From Segatella copri DSM 18205 (lineage in GTDB: Bacteria; Bacteroidota; Bacteroidia; Bacteroidales; Bacteroidaceae), in contig NZ_CP102288.1 in NCBI RefSeq assembly GCF_025151535.1, forward strand, positions 997,501 to 1,061,500: a stretch of DNA of 64,000 nt. The letters run 5' to 3'. The notes beneath the pieces are model-generated. The model was not told where the DNA came from and did no database searches. It saw nothing but the letters and a program-made list of their open reading frames with translations. Positions 42,502-50,454 of this stretch are shown in pieces (position 1 is the stretch's first letter; every line of letters begins with the position of its first letter). The position numbers and the translations under genes were made by a program.

Positions 42502-42555
42502 GCAACCAGGATGCAGTTTTTGCAACCGGGTTGCAGGGAAAGGTGCGTACTTTTG
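42502..42555 (+). promoter_or_regulatory. Promoter of the czc operon with two dyads 20 bp apart
   Basis: The -7 box TACTTTTG is at 42548-42555. The perfect dyad TGCAACCGGGTTGCA (42521-42535) covers the -33 position. A related imperfect dyad GCAACCAGGATGCA starts at 42502, 20 bp upstream, i.e. on the same face of the helix. This is what one expects for a metal-responsive regulator's operator. No regulator gene is seen nearby, so the protein is unknown. Confidence 0.7.
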
Positions 42556-42596
42556 CACTCAAGTTTTAATGAAATATCAATTTAAAAGAAGAAAAA

Positions 42597-43817
42597 ATGA
42601 AAAGAATATTGGTGGTTGCCGTTGCGGCAATCTTCGCCTGGTGTGGTTTCACCTTTTTCTCAAACCACGCCGGAGCAGAGGCTCATGATGCCGAACACGG
42701 ACATGAGCATGAAAATGAAGAGGTGGATTTTGATAATATTCCGCTCTCTCAGAAACAAGTTGATGCGGTAGATCTGAAGATGGGCGAGGCGGTTGACCGC
42801 GTGATGGATGCTACGATTGCAGCCAACGGCCAGCTCGTTTTGCGCGCTCAGAACAAGGGCGATGTGGCTTCGCTCATGGGTGGCGTGGTGAAGGCTATCT
42901 ACGTGAAGGAAGGACAGAATGTGAAGCGCGGACAGGTGGTGGCGCTGGTCGAAAATACAGATGTGGTCAGTCTGCAACGCGAATATTTTTCTGCCAGCAA
43001 GGAGTGCGAACTGGCACTTACCGACCTGGAGCGACAGAAACTGCTGAACAAGGCCGGAGCTGGCGTCAAGAAGAATGCGCAGCAGGCAGCTAAGGAGTAT
43101 CATGTGGCCCACGCCAACCTCATCGGCATCGGCAAGCAGCTTGCCCAGATGGGCATTTCTACCGCCGCCGTAGCCAGGGGCAAGTTTACCACAGCCTTCC
43201 CTTTGCGTGCTCCGATTGCGGGTACGGTTTCGCAGATTACAGCCAGCTTGGGCAGCTTTGCCGACATGCAGACTCCGCTCATGAAGATTCAGAACAACCA
43301 GGCGATAGAGTGCGATTTGAACATTTTCGAGAAAGATTTGCAGAAGGTAAAGCCGGGCGATAAGGTTTATCTCTCGCTTACCAATCAGCCGGGCATCAAG
43401 CTCGTCGGCCATGTCTATGGTTTAAACCAATACTTTAACGATAATTCGAAATCAGTTGCTGTTCATGTAAAAATAGATGCGCAGTCTCTTAAAACCAGCG
43501 GCGTTCACGGCTCAGCCCGACTCTTCGACGGAATGTACGTAAGCGGCAAGATAGCTACGGGCAGCCAGTCGTGCATCGCCCTTCCTTCCAAGGCCATCGT
43601 CAGTACCGACGGCAAGCAGTTTGTCTTCGCTCTGAACGGCAAGCCAGAGAAGGGCGAGTACAGTTTCTCCCGCCACGAGGTTATTACGGGCGTTTCGGAT
43701 GGAGCTTATACCGAGGTAAAACTCTGCAAACATCTGAAGCAGGAGGGCAAGAAGATTGTGACAGAAAATGCATATTATCTGGCTTCGCTCACGGGCGAAC
43801 ATGCGGATGAGCATTAA
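42597..43817 (+). CDS. czcB: Heavy-metal efflux RND periplasmic adaptor (CzcB-like)
   Basis: 406 aa. A signal/anchor segment (residues 1-25) is followed by a His/Glu-rich stretch (EAHDAEHGHEHENEE) that could bind divalent metal. The membrane-fusion architecture follows: barrel-sandwich strands around GGVVKAIYVKEGQNVKRGQVVALVE, a short alpha-hairpin (~120-175, REYFSASKECELALTDLERQ), and the second lipoyl half FPLRAPIAGTVSQITASLGS. Beta-barrel and proximal domains complete it. It links the inner-membrane pump to the outer-membrane channel. First gene of czcBAC. Confidence 0.92.
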   Translation: MKRILVVAVAAIFAWCGFTFFSNHAGAEAHDAEHGHEHENEEVDFDNIPLSQKQVDAVDLKMGEAVDRVMDATIAANGQLVLRAQNKGDVASLMGGVVKAIYVKEGQNVKRGQVVALVENTDVVSLQREYFSASKECELALTDLERQKLLNKAGAGVKKNAQQAAKEYHVAHANLIGIGKQLAQMGISTAAVARGKFTTAFPLRAPIAGTVSQITASLGSFADMQTPLMKIQNNQAIECDLNIFEKDLQKVKPGDKVYLSLTNQPGIKLVGHVYGLNQYFNDNSKSVAVHVKIDAQSLKTSGVHGSARLFDGMYVSGKIATGSQSCIALPSKAIVSTDGKQFVFALNGKPEKGEYSFSRHEVITGVSDGAYTEVKLCKHLKQEGKKIVTENAYYLASLTGEHADEH

Positions 43818-43867
43818 TATAAGGTGAGCTTTTCATCAATAAAGAGCTTTTTAAAGAAAAACAGATT

Positions 43868-46800
43868 ATGTTTCAGAAACTGATTACTTACTCCATCCGC
43901 CACAAGCTGGTGGTGGGAGTTTTCACTATAGCCCTCGTCATCTGGGGCATCGTTTCGCTCATCCATCTTCCTTTCGATTCTACGCCGGATATTACCGACA
44001 ATCAGGTGCAGGTTATCACCCAGGCGCCTTCGCTCGGAGCGCAGGAGGTGGAGCAATACGTAACTACTCCGGTAGAAATGGCGCTCGCCAACATCCCCGA
44101 ACTCAAGGAGCGCAGAAGCATCTCGCGAAGCGGACTCTCGGTCATCACCCTCGTTTTTGATGATGATGCAGATATCTACTGGGCACGTTCGCAGGTGAGC
44201 CAGATGCTGACCCAGGTGGAGAAAGATTTGCCCAAAAATGTGGAAACCGAGATGGGACCGATTGCTACCGGACTGGGCGAGATTTACCATTATACCGTGC
44301 GCGCCGAGAAGGGCTACGAGCACAAATATTCGCTCACCCAGCTGCGAACCATCCAGGACTGGATTGTGAGAAAACAGCTCTCGGGAACCCCGGGCGTAAC
44401 GGAAGTGAGCGGCTGGGGAGGCTATGTGAAGCAATATGAGGTGGCCATCAATACGGATAAGCTCAACGCCAGCAATCTGACTGTGAGCGAGGTGTTTGAT
44501 GCGCTCGAAAAGAATAACGCCAACACGGGCGGAAGTTACATAGAGGAAAATTCCAACCAGTATTTCATCCGCGGCATAGGCGTGGTGAAGAGTCTGGAAG
44601 ATGTGGCAAATATCGCCGTGAAGACCGTAAACGGCACTCCTATTAAGATAGGTGATGTGGCGAAGGTTCAGCTGGGTCATGCCACCCGTTTCGGAGCCGT
44701 TACCCGAAATGGCGAGGGCGAAGTGGTTGCCGGAATAGCCATCATGCTGAAGGGCGAAAACTTTCAGGAGGTTATCAGGAATGTGAAGCTGCGCATAGAG
44801 CAGATTCAGAAATCCCTGCCCGAAGGCGTGGTTATCGAGCCGTTTATCGACCGAACCAACCTGGTTGACCGAGTGGAGGGAACCATCGCCCGAAACCTGA
44901 TTGAAGGCGGACTCATCGTCATCTTCGTGCTGGTTATTTTCCTGGGCAACTGGCGTGCCGGACTGGTTGTGGCGAGCGTCATTCCGCTCAGCATGCTCTT
45001 TGCTTTCGGCATGATGAAGACCTTCGGAATCGACGGCAATCTGATGTCGCTCGGAGCCATCGATTTCGGTATGATAGTCGATTCTGCCGTCATTATCGTA
45101 GAGGCTGTTGTGGCCCATCTGGGCGTGAAGAGTATTGAGCGGAAGGCGAGAAATTCTGCCGATACTCCCATCCGTTTTTCTCAGGCAGAGATGGATGAGG
45201 AGGTTCATGATTCCGCTTCGCGCATCCGCAAGAGTGCGGCATTTGGCGAAATCATCATCATGATAGTTTACATTCCGCTGATGACGCTTGTGGGCATCGA
45301 GGGCAAGATGTTCCGTCCGATGGCGCTTACCGTTTTCTTCGCCATCCTGGGTGCCTTCATCCTCTCGCTCACCTATGTTCCGATGGCGAGTGCGCTCTTC
45401 CTGAGCAAGAAGGGATATGTGCGTAAAACCTTTAGCGACAGAATGATAGAGAAACTTCAGGGCTGGTATCGACCGGTTCTGGAATGGGTCTTGGCGCGAT
45501 ATAAGGATGTGATTACCGGCGCCGTTTCGCTCTTCTGCATGAGCGCAGTAGCCTTCCATTTCCTGGGTGGCGAATTCATTCCGAGTCTGGAAGAGGGCGA
45601 TTTTGCGGTAGAAATGAGCATGTCGCAGGGCACTTCGCTCTCGCAGATGGTAGAGAACTGCTCCAAGGCTGAAAAACTTCTGAAGGCTGAATATCCTGAA
45701 ATCAAGCAGGTGGTGAGCCGCATAGGTAGCGCCGAGATTCCTACCGATCCGATGCCGGTAGAAAGGGCCGACATCATGGTGGCGCTCAAGCCGAAAGCTG
45801 AATGGACTTCGGCAGAAACTACCGCCGAACTGATGGAGAAGATGGAAGAAACCCTGAAGACGATTCCGGGCTTGAAGGCTGAGATTTCGCAGCCTATCCA
45901 GATGCGTAACAACGAGTTGCTTACGGGCATCAAGCAGGATGTAGCGGTTAAGATTTTTGGCGACAATCTCGATGTGCTTACCCAGCAGGCTGATAAGGTT
46001 TCAAGAATGATAAAGAATGTGCCGGGCGTGAGTGGAATCTTCGTGGAAGAGGTTTCCGGATTGCCTCAGATTCAGGTAAAATACAACCATGAACGCATGG
46101 CGGCTTATGGGGTAACTGTTGACGAAATCAACCGCATTCTTGAAACCACCTTTGCGGGCGCTAGGGCTGGAGCTGTGTACGAAGGCGATAAAAAGTTTGA
46201 CATCGTTCTGCGTCTTGACCCTAAGGAGCGCAACTTCCAGTCGCTTCAGTCGCTCCGTATTCCGCTGGCTGGTGGCGAGAGTATTCCGCTTTCTCAGTTG
46301 GCTGATGTGGTTTACGAACCGGCTCCTGCTCAGGTTTCTCATGAGAATGGTGCCCGCCGCATCTACGTAGGTTTCAACGTGAAGGGTAGGGACGTGCAGA
46401 GTACCGTGAAGGATATTCAGTCCATCCTTGATGAGAAGCTGAAGCTGCCTGAGGGCTACTATTATAATTATGGTGGCGAGTTTCAGAATCTTCAGAGTGC
46501 CACCCAGCGCCTGATAATCGTGGTTCCGGTAGCGCTCATCATCATTCTGCTGCTGCTCTATGCCACGGTCAAGAATCTGCGGGAGTCGCTCTTCGTGTTC
46601 TCCGCCATTCCGCTTGCCGCCATAGGTGGCGTCTGGGCGCTCTGGTTGCGCGGAATGCCTTTCAGTATTTCGGCGGGCGTAGGTTTCATCGCCCTCTTTG
46701 GTGTGGCAGTTCTCAACGGTATCGTGCTGATAGGTCAGATGCACCAGATGCAGAAGCAGGCGGCTGTGGTTCCTGAGGAGAATGGCGCAAGTTTGGCGGC

Positions 46801-47026
46801 TGTTATTCAGAAAAGAATTATTGACAGTTGCATGATTCGTCTCCGTCCGGTTCTGATGACGGCCCTGGTAGCCTCTATGGGTTTCCTCCCGATGGCATTA
46901 TCCCATGGCGATGGAGCAGAAGTCCAGCGTCCTCTTGCCACGGTTGTGATTGGTGGTCTCATTACCAGCACGCTCCTCACGCTCCTGGTTCTGCCAGCCA
47001 TCTACAAGATGTTTACGAAAAAGTAA
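43868..47026 (+). CDS. czcA: Heavy-metal efflux RND pump (CzcA type)
   Basis: 1052 aa, proton-driven inner-membrane pump of twelve membrane helices with two large periplasmic loops. The N-terminus TYSIRHKLVVGVF and strands such as ITDNQVQVITQAPSLGAQEVEQYVT are typical of the CusA/CzcA family. The TM4 signature is AIDFGMIVDSAVIIVE: the DFGxxxD form of the divalent-cation (Zn/Co/Cd/Ni) pumps, not the copper/silver form. The second half repeats the RND fold. Good family length. The long open frame on the opposite strand (43814-45559) is a shadow. Confidence 0.94.
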   Translation: MFQKLITYSIRHKLVVGVFTIALVIWGIVSLIHLPFDSTPDITDNQVQVITQAPSLGAQEVEQYVTTPVEMALANIPELKERRSISRSGLSVITLVFDDDADIYWARSQVSQMLTQVEKDLPKNVETEMGPIATGLGEIYHYTVRAEKGYEHKYSLTQLRTIQDWIVRKQLSGTPGVTEVSGWGGYVKQYEVAINTDKLNASNLTVSEVFDALEKNNANTGGSYIEENSNQYFIRGIGVVKSLEDVANIAVKTVNGTPIKIGDVAKVQLGHATRFGAVTRNGEGEVVAGIAIMLKGENFQEVIRNVKLRIEQIQKSLPEGVVIEPFIDRTNLVDRVEGTIARNLIEGGLIVIFVLVIFLGNWRAGLVVASVIPLSMLFAFGMMKTFGIDGNLMSLGAIDFGMIVDSAVIIVEAVVAHLGVKSIERKARNSADTPIRFSQAEMDEEVHDSASRIRKSAAFGEIIIMIVYIPLMTLVGIEGKMFRPMALTVFFAILGAFILSLTYVPMASALFLSKKGYVRKTFSDRMIEKLQGWYRPVLEWVLARYKDVITGAVSLFCMSAVAFHFLGGEFIPSLEEGDFAVEMSMSQGTSLSQMVENCSKAEKLLKAEYPEIKQVVSRIGSAEIPTDPMPVERADIMVALKPKAEWTSAETTAELMEKMEETLKTIPGLKAEISQPIQMRNNELLTGIKQDVAVKIFGDNLDVLTQQADKVSRMIKNVPGVSGIFVEEVSGLPQIQVKYNHERMAAYGVTVDEINRILETTFAGARAGAVYEGDKKFDIVLRLDPKERNFQSLQSLRIPLAGGESIPLSQLADVVYEPAPAQVSHENGARRIYVGFNVKGRDVQSTVKDIQSILDEKLKLPEGYYYNYGGEFQNLQSATQRLIIVVPVALIIILLLLYATVKNLRESLFVFSAIPLAAIGGVWALWLRGMPFSISAGVGFIALFGVAVLNGIVLIGQMHQMQKQAAVVPEENGASLAAVIQKRIIDSCMIRLRPVLMTALVASMGFLPMALSHGDGAEVQRPLATVVIGGLITSTLLTLLVLPAIYKMFTKK

Positions 47027-47047
47027 GATTTAGAAATTAAGAAAATA

Positions 47048-48328
47048 ATGAACAGAAAAAAGATAACAAAGAATAGGGTGGTGGCTTGCTTTGCCGCCAT
47101 CCTGCTCCTGCTGCCATCCCCAGCTGGAGCCCAGCATTTTGATACTCATATTGCGGGCAGGAAAGTAACCCTGCAGGAATGTTTCGATTTGGCAGCCCGA
47201 CAGAACCTTCAGATGCAGGCAGGAAAGAAGTCGGTAGAGCGTGCGCAGGTGATGCAAGGCACGGCTTGGGAACTGGATAAAACCGAGGTCGCTTTCTCTC
47301 AAAATCCTGCTACGGGTGGCGAATCGGACAACGGCTTTACCTTTACCCAGAGCCTCGATTTTCCTACCGTCTACGCCTCACGCCGCAACCAGCTGAAGGC
47401 TGAAACCCAGGCAGAAAAGAGCCGCCTGAACGTGGTTAGCCAGCAACTGAAGACTGAAATCGCCAACACCTATTATCAGATGCTTTATCAGACTCACAGA
47501 CTCCAGATATTGGAGCGAATCGACTCAGTATTAGAGCGTTACAGCCAGATTGCAGAAATGCGTTACAAGGCAGGAGAGAACCGCCAGCTGGAATATCTCT
47601 CAGCCGACCGCAAATGCAACGAAAACCGTCTGGAAATGGCAGATGTAAAGAGCGAAATCGAGCGCCTGCAAATCGACCTCATGACGCAGATCAACACGCA
47701 GGAGCCCATAAAACCGGCAGAAGAGAATCTCTCGGCCATCGCAGCCCAGAATCTCAATTCCTATAATTATCAGCAGTCTGCCGACGGCATTTACCAGCAG
47801 GACAAGCTCATCGCTCTGGATAAGGAAATCAAGGCTGCCAAATCTGGTTTTGCTCCAAGTTTATCCTTATCTTTGCGCACCCAATGTGTCATTTCCAGTT
47901 GGAATCCATACAACATAGACCGTTCGAGATTTGCCGAGGGCAATTTCTTCGGTTTCGAGATTGGCGTAGGCATCCCTTTATTTTACGGTTCTACGAAGGC
48001 AAAAGTAAAGGCAGCCCAGAAAGACCGCGAATTGGCTGAAATCGAAATGCGCCAGGAGCAGACAGAAAAAGAGCGCGATTTCCGTCTTTGTACGAAGCGT
48101 CTCCAGGCAGCATCCAACCGTCTGAAATATTACGAGCAGAATAATCAGGCTCATTCTGCGCAAATTTCGAAGTTGAGTGCGATAGAATATGAAAATGGCG
48201 AAATTTCGTATGTAGAATACGTGAATGCTATCGAGGAAACCATCGATGTTCTGATGAAGCATGCTGATGCGATTAATGAATACAACCAGGCAGTCATCGC
48301 CATCCAGCGGCTTACGGGCATGATGTAA
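47048..48328 (+). CDS. czcC: TolC-family outer-membrane efflux protein (CzcC-like)
   Basis: 426 aa. Signal peptide (residues ~1-28, ending AGA-QHF). Two repeats of the outer-membrane efflux domain, with long coiled helices (TYYQMLYQTHRLQILERIDSVLE and LTEIEMRQEQTEKERD-like regions) and the strand GEISYVEYVNAIEETIDV in the second half. It should form the trimeric outer-membrane exit of the Czc pump. 21 nt after czcA. Ends the operon; hairpins at 48333-48383 and 48414-48464 follow. Confidence 0.9.
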   Translation: MNRKKITKNRVVACFAAILLLLPSPAGAQHFDTHIAGRKVTLQECFDLAARQNLQMQAGKKSVERAQVMQGTAWELDKTEVAFSQNPATGGESDNGFTFTQSLDFPTVYASRRNQLKAETQAEKSRLNVVSQQLKTEIANTYYQMLYQTHRLQILERIDSVLERYSQIAEMRYKAGENRQLEYLSADRKCNENRLEMADVKSEIERLQIDLMTQINTQEPIKPAEENLSAIAAQNLNSYNYQQSADGIYQQDKLIALDKEIKAAKSGFAPSLSLSLRTQCVISSWNPYNIDRSRFAEGNFFGFEIGVGIPLFYGSTKAKVKAAQKDRELAEIEMRQEQTEKERDFRLCTKRLQAASNRLKYYEQNNQAHSAQISKLSAIEYENGEISYVEYVNAIEETIDVLMKHADAINEYNQAVIAIQRLTGMM

Positions 48329-48332
48329 GATT

Positions 48333-48464
48333 CTGTTCTGAGATATTTCTTTTTGATTGAAATGAGAATTAATCTCAGAACAGGCAGAAAGTAAGTTAAA
48401 GAATGAAATGATCAGAAAGGGGTGAACAGGTTCCATTTTCAGGCTCCAAATTTCACCTCTTTCT
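48333..48464. terminator. Two hairpins after the czc operon
   Basis: CTGTTCTGAGAT (48333-48344) pairs perfectly with ATCTCAGAACAG (48372-48383). A second stem, AGAAAGGGGTGAA (48414-48426) with TTTCACCTCTTTCT (48451-48464), ends in a T-rich stretch. The second is the better terminator. Nothing else is seen in 48329-48569. Confidence 0.65.
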
Positions 48465-48569
48465 TTATCTCATAATGTTTATTTATCATAATACCGGTTA
48501 GAATTAAAAAGAGGAGAATAAAAAAAGGAGGTAATTTTCGATAAACCACCAAGAAAAAGCCCCAAAATC

Positions 48570-48601
48570 TTTGCTTATTCCAAATAATAATCTTAACTTT
48601 G
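48570..48601 (+). promoter_or_regulatory. Promoter of the AAA-ATPase-like gene
   Basis: TTTG 48570-48573, 20 nt, TAACTTTG 48594-48601. The ATG at 48599 would lie inside the -7 box, which decides for the ATG at 48632. Confidence 0.8.
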
Positions 48602-48631
48602 CGGCATAAAAACAAAAAACTGGTTTCGATT

Positions 48632-50398
48632 ATGGCAAAAATAGAAAGACAAAAGCGAATCTATCGCAAGCGCATCCCTTATGGAATGCAGAATTTCGAG
48701 GATGTTATCAAGGAAGATTGCTACTTTGTTGACAAGACTCCTTTCATTGAGAATATAGAAGAATCAAACAAATATTTCTTCTTCATACGCCCTCGCCGTT
48801 TCGGAAAGAGCCTTACAATCTCCATGCTCGAAAACTATTACGACATCAATAAGAAAGATCAGTTCGAAAGCCTCTTCGGGAAACTTTACATCGGAGAAAA
48901 TCCTACCCCCGAACGCAACAGTTATCTTATCCTGCATCTGAATTTTGCCATGATTTCAGCAGGATTGGATAATTATAAAAAAGGACTTGATGCCCATTGC
49001 AGCAACAAGTTCAATACCTTCTGCAGCAGATACGCCCACCTGTTGCCACCGGGCATAAAGGAAGAGATGAACCAGAAGGAAGATGCCGTTGCCCAATTGG
49101 GATTTCTATGCGACAAATGTGCTGAAACAGGCTTGAAGATTTATCTTTTCATCGATGAGTACGATCATTTTACCAATCAGATTCTTGCCCACAAAGAGCA
49201 TGAAACCCGATACCGCGAGCAGACTCACGGCGAGGGATATTTGCGCCATTTCTTCGACACAATCAAGGGAGCTGCAGGAGATTCGTTGGGTAGAGTCTTC
49301 GTTACAGGAGTAAGCCCCGTAACCATGGATGATCTGACCAGCGGTTTCAACATTGGAACCAACTATTCCCTATCTCCTGAGTTCAACGAGATGGTAGGAT
49401 TTACCGAGGATGAAGTACGTGAAATGCTGGCTTATTACTCTAGCGTGCTGCCATTCCGCCATAGCGTGGATGAGCTTATAGAAGTGATGAAACCATGGTA
49501 TGATAATTATTGTTTCAGCATCAGAAGATATGGCAAGACAACCATGTACAACTCCGTGATGGTGCTCAATTTTGTGGACAATTACATTCGCAACGATTAT
49601 GATATTCCTGATAGCATGTTGGAAACCAACATCCGCATCGACTACGATAAGATTCGCATGCTCATCCGCCATGACAAGGAGTTTGCCCTCGATGCCAGCA
49701 TCATACAGGATATTGTAACCAAGGGATACACCACGGGAACCCTGATGGAGAATTTCCCTGCCGAGCGCATCAACGATCCTGACAATTTCCTGAGTCTGCT
49801 CTTTTATTTCGGCATGGTAACGATAGGCGGAACCTACCAGGGCAACACCCGTTTTGTGGTTCCCAACGAGGTGGTACGCGACCAGATGTACACCTATCTG
49901 CTGGATACCTACAAGGAGAACGACCTCACCTTTGAGCAATACGACAAAACCCAACTGGAGAGCAAGCTTGCCTACGAAGGCGCATTCAAACCCTACTTTG
50001 CCTACATAGCCGATTGTCTGAAACGCTTCTCCTCCCAGCGCGACAAGCAGAAGGGCGAGGCCTACGTACATGGTTTCACTCTGGCGATGACGAGCCAATG
50101 CAAGTTCTACCGTCCAATCTCGGAACTGGACAACGATGGCGGTTATGCTGACATATTCCTCCTACCCCTCTGCGACATTTATAAGGACATGGAAGATTCC
50201 TACATCGTGGAGCTGAAATATTGTAAGCCGGGCACCAGCGATGAGCAGTTGAACCATCTCTTCGAGGAAGCCTCTGCTCAGGTAAGGCGCTACGCCGATA
50301 GCGACATCGTGCGCGAATCAGTAAAGAGAACGAAGCTTCATCAGCTCGTTGTTATTTATCGTGGCGCAGAGATGGCGATGTGCGAGGAGGTAGAATAA
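48632..50398 (+). CDS. AAA-ATPase-like protein with C-terminal PD-(D/E)XK nuclease domain
   Basis: 588 aa from the ATG at 48632 (see promoter). The N-terminal AAA-ATPase-like domain begins RIPYGMQNFEDVIKEDCYFVDKT with the P-loop RPRRFGKSL near residue 50 and Walker B-like LFIDEYDHF. The C-terminal PDDEXK_9-type nuclease has the core GGYADIFLLP and YIVELKYCKPG. Such proteins occur in many divergent copies in Prevotella and Bacteroides genomes, often near defence or mobile genes. The biological role is not established. Here it stands next to a type III restriction-modification operon, in a convergent arrangement with res. Confidence 0.92.
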   Translation: MAKIERQKRIYRKRIPYGMQNFEDVIKEDCYFVDKTPFIENIEESNKYFFFIRPRRFGKSLTISMLENYYDINKKDQFESLFGKLYIGENPTPERNSYLILHLNFAMISAGLDNYKKGLDAHCSNKFNTFCSRYAHLLPPGIKEEMNQKEDAVAQLGFLCDKCAETGLKIYLFIDEYDHFTNQILAHKEHETRYREQTHGEGYLRHFFDTIKGAAGDSLGRVFVTGVSPVTMDDLTSGFNIGTNYSLSPEFNEMVGFTEDEVREMLAYYSSVLPFRHSVDELIEVMKPWYDNYCFSIRRYGKTTMYNSVMVLNFVDNYIRNDYDIPDSMLETNIRIDYDKIRMLIRHDKEFALDASIIQDIVTKGYTTGTLMENFPAERINDPDNFLSLLFYFGMVTIGGTYQGNTRFVVPNEVVRDQMYTYLLDTYKENDLTFEQYDKTQLESKLAYEGAFKPYFAYIADCLKRFSSQRDKQKGEAYVHGFTLAMTSQCKFYRPISELDNDGGYADIFLLPLCDIYKDMEDSYIVELKYCKPGTSDEQLNHLFEEASAQVRRYADSDIVRESVKRTKLHQLVVIYRGAEMAMCEEVE

Positions 50399-50402
50399 AG
50401 AG

Positions 50403-50450
50403 AAAGGGCAAAAGTATTTACCTGATGATAGGTAATGCCTTTGCCCTTTT
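50403..50450. terminator. Bidirectional terminator between the AAA-ATPase-like gene and res
   Basis: AAAGGGCAAAAGTATTTACC (50403-50422) and GGTAATGCCTTTGCCCTTTT (50431-50450) form a near-perfect 20-bp stem with T-rich ends on both strands. Confidence 0.85.
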
Positions 50451-50454
50451 ATCT

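Noticed and set aside
43814..45559. Open frame of 581 codons on the minus strand opposite czcA
   Set aside because: Composition is His/Arg-rich without any domain, and it mirrors the codon bias of czcA, whose RND motifs are unmistakable. It is a shadow frame.
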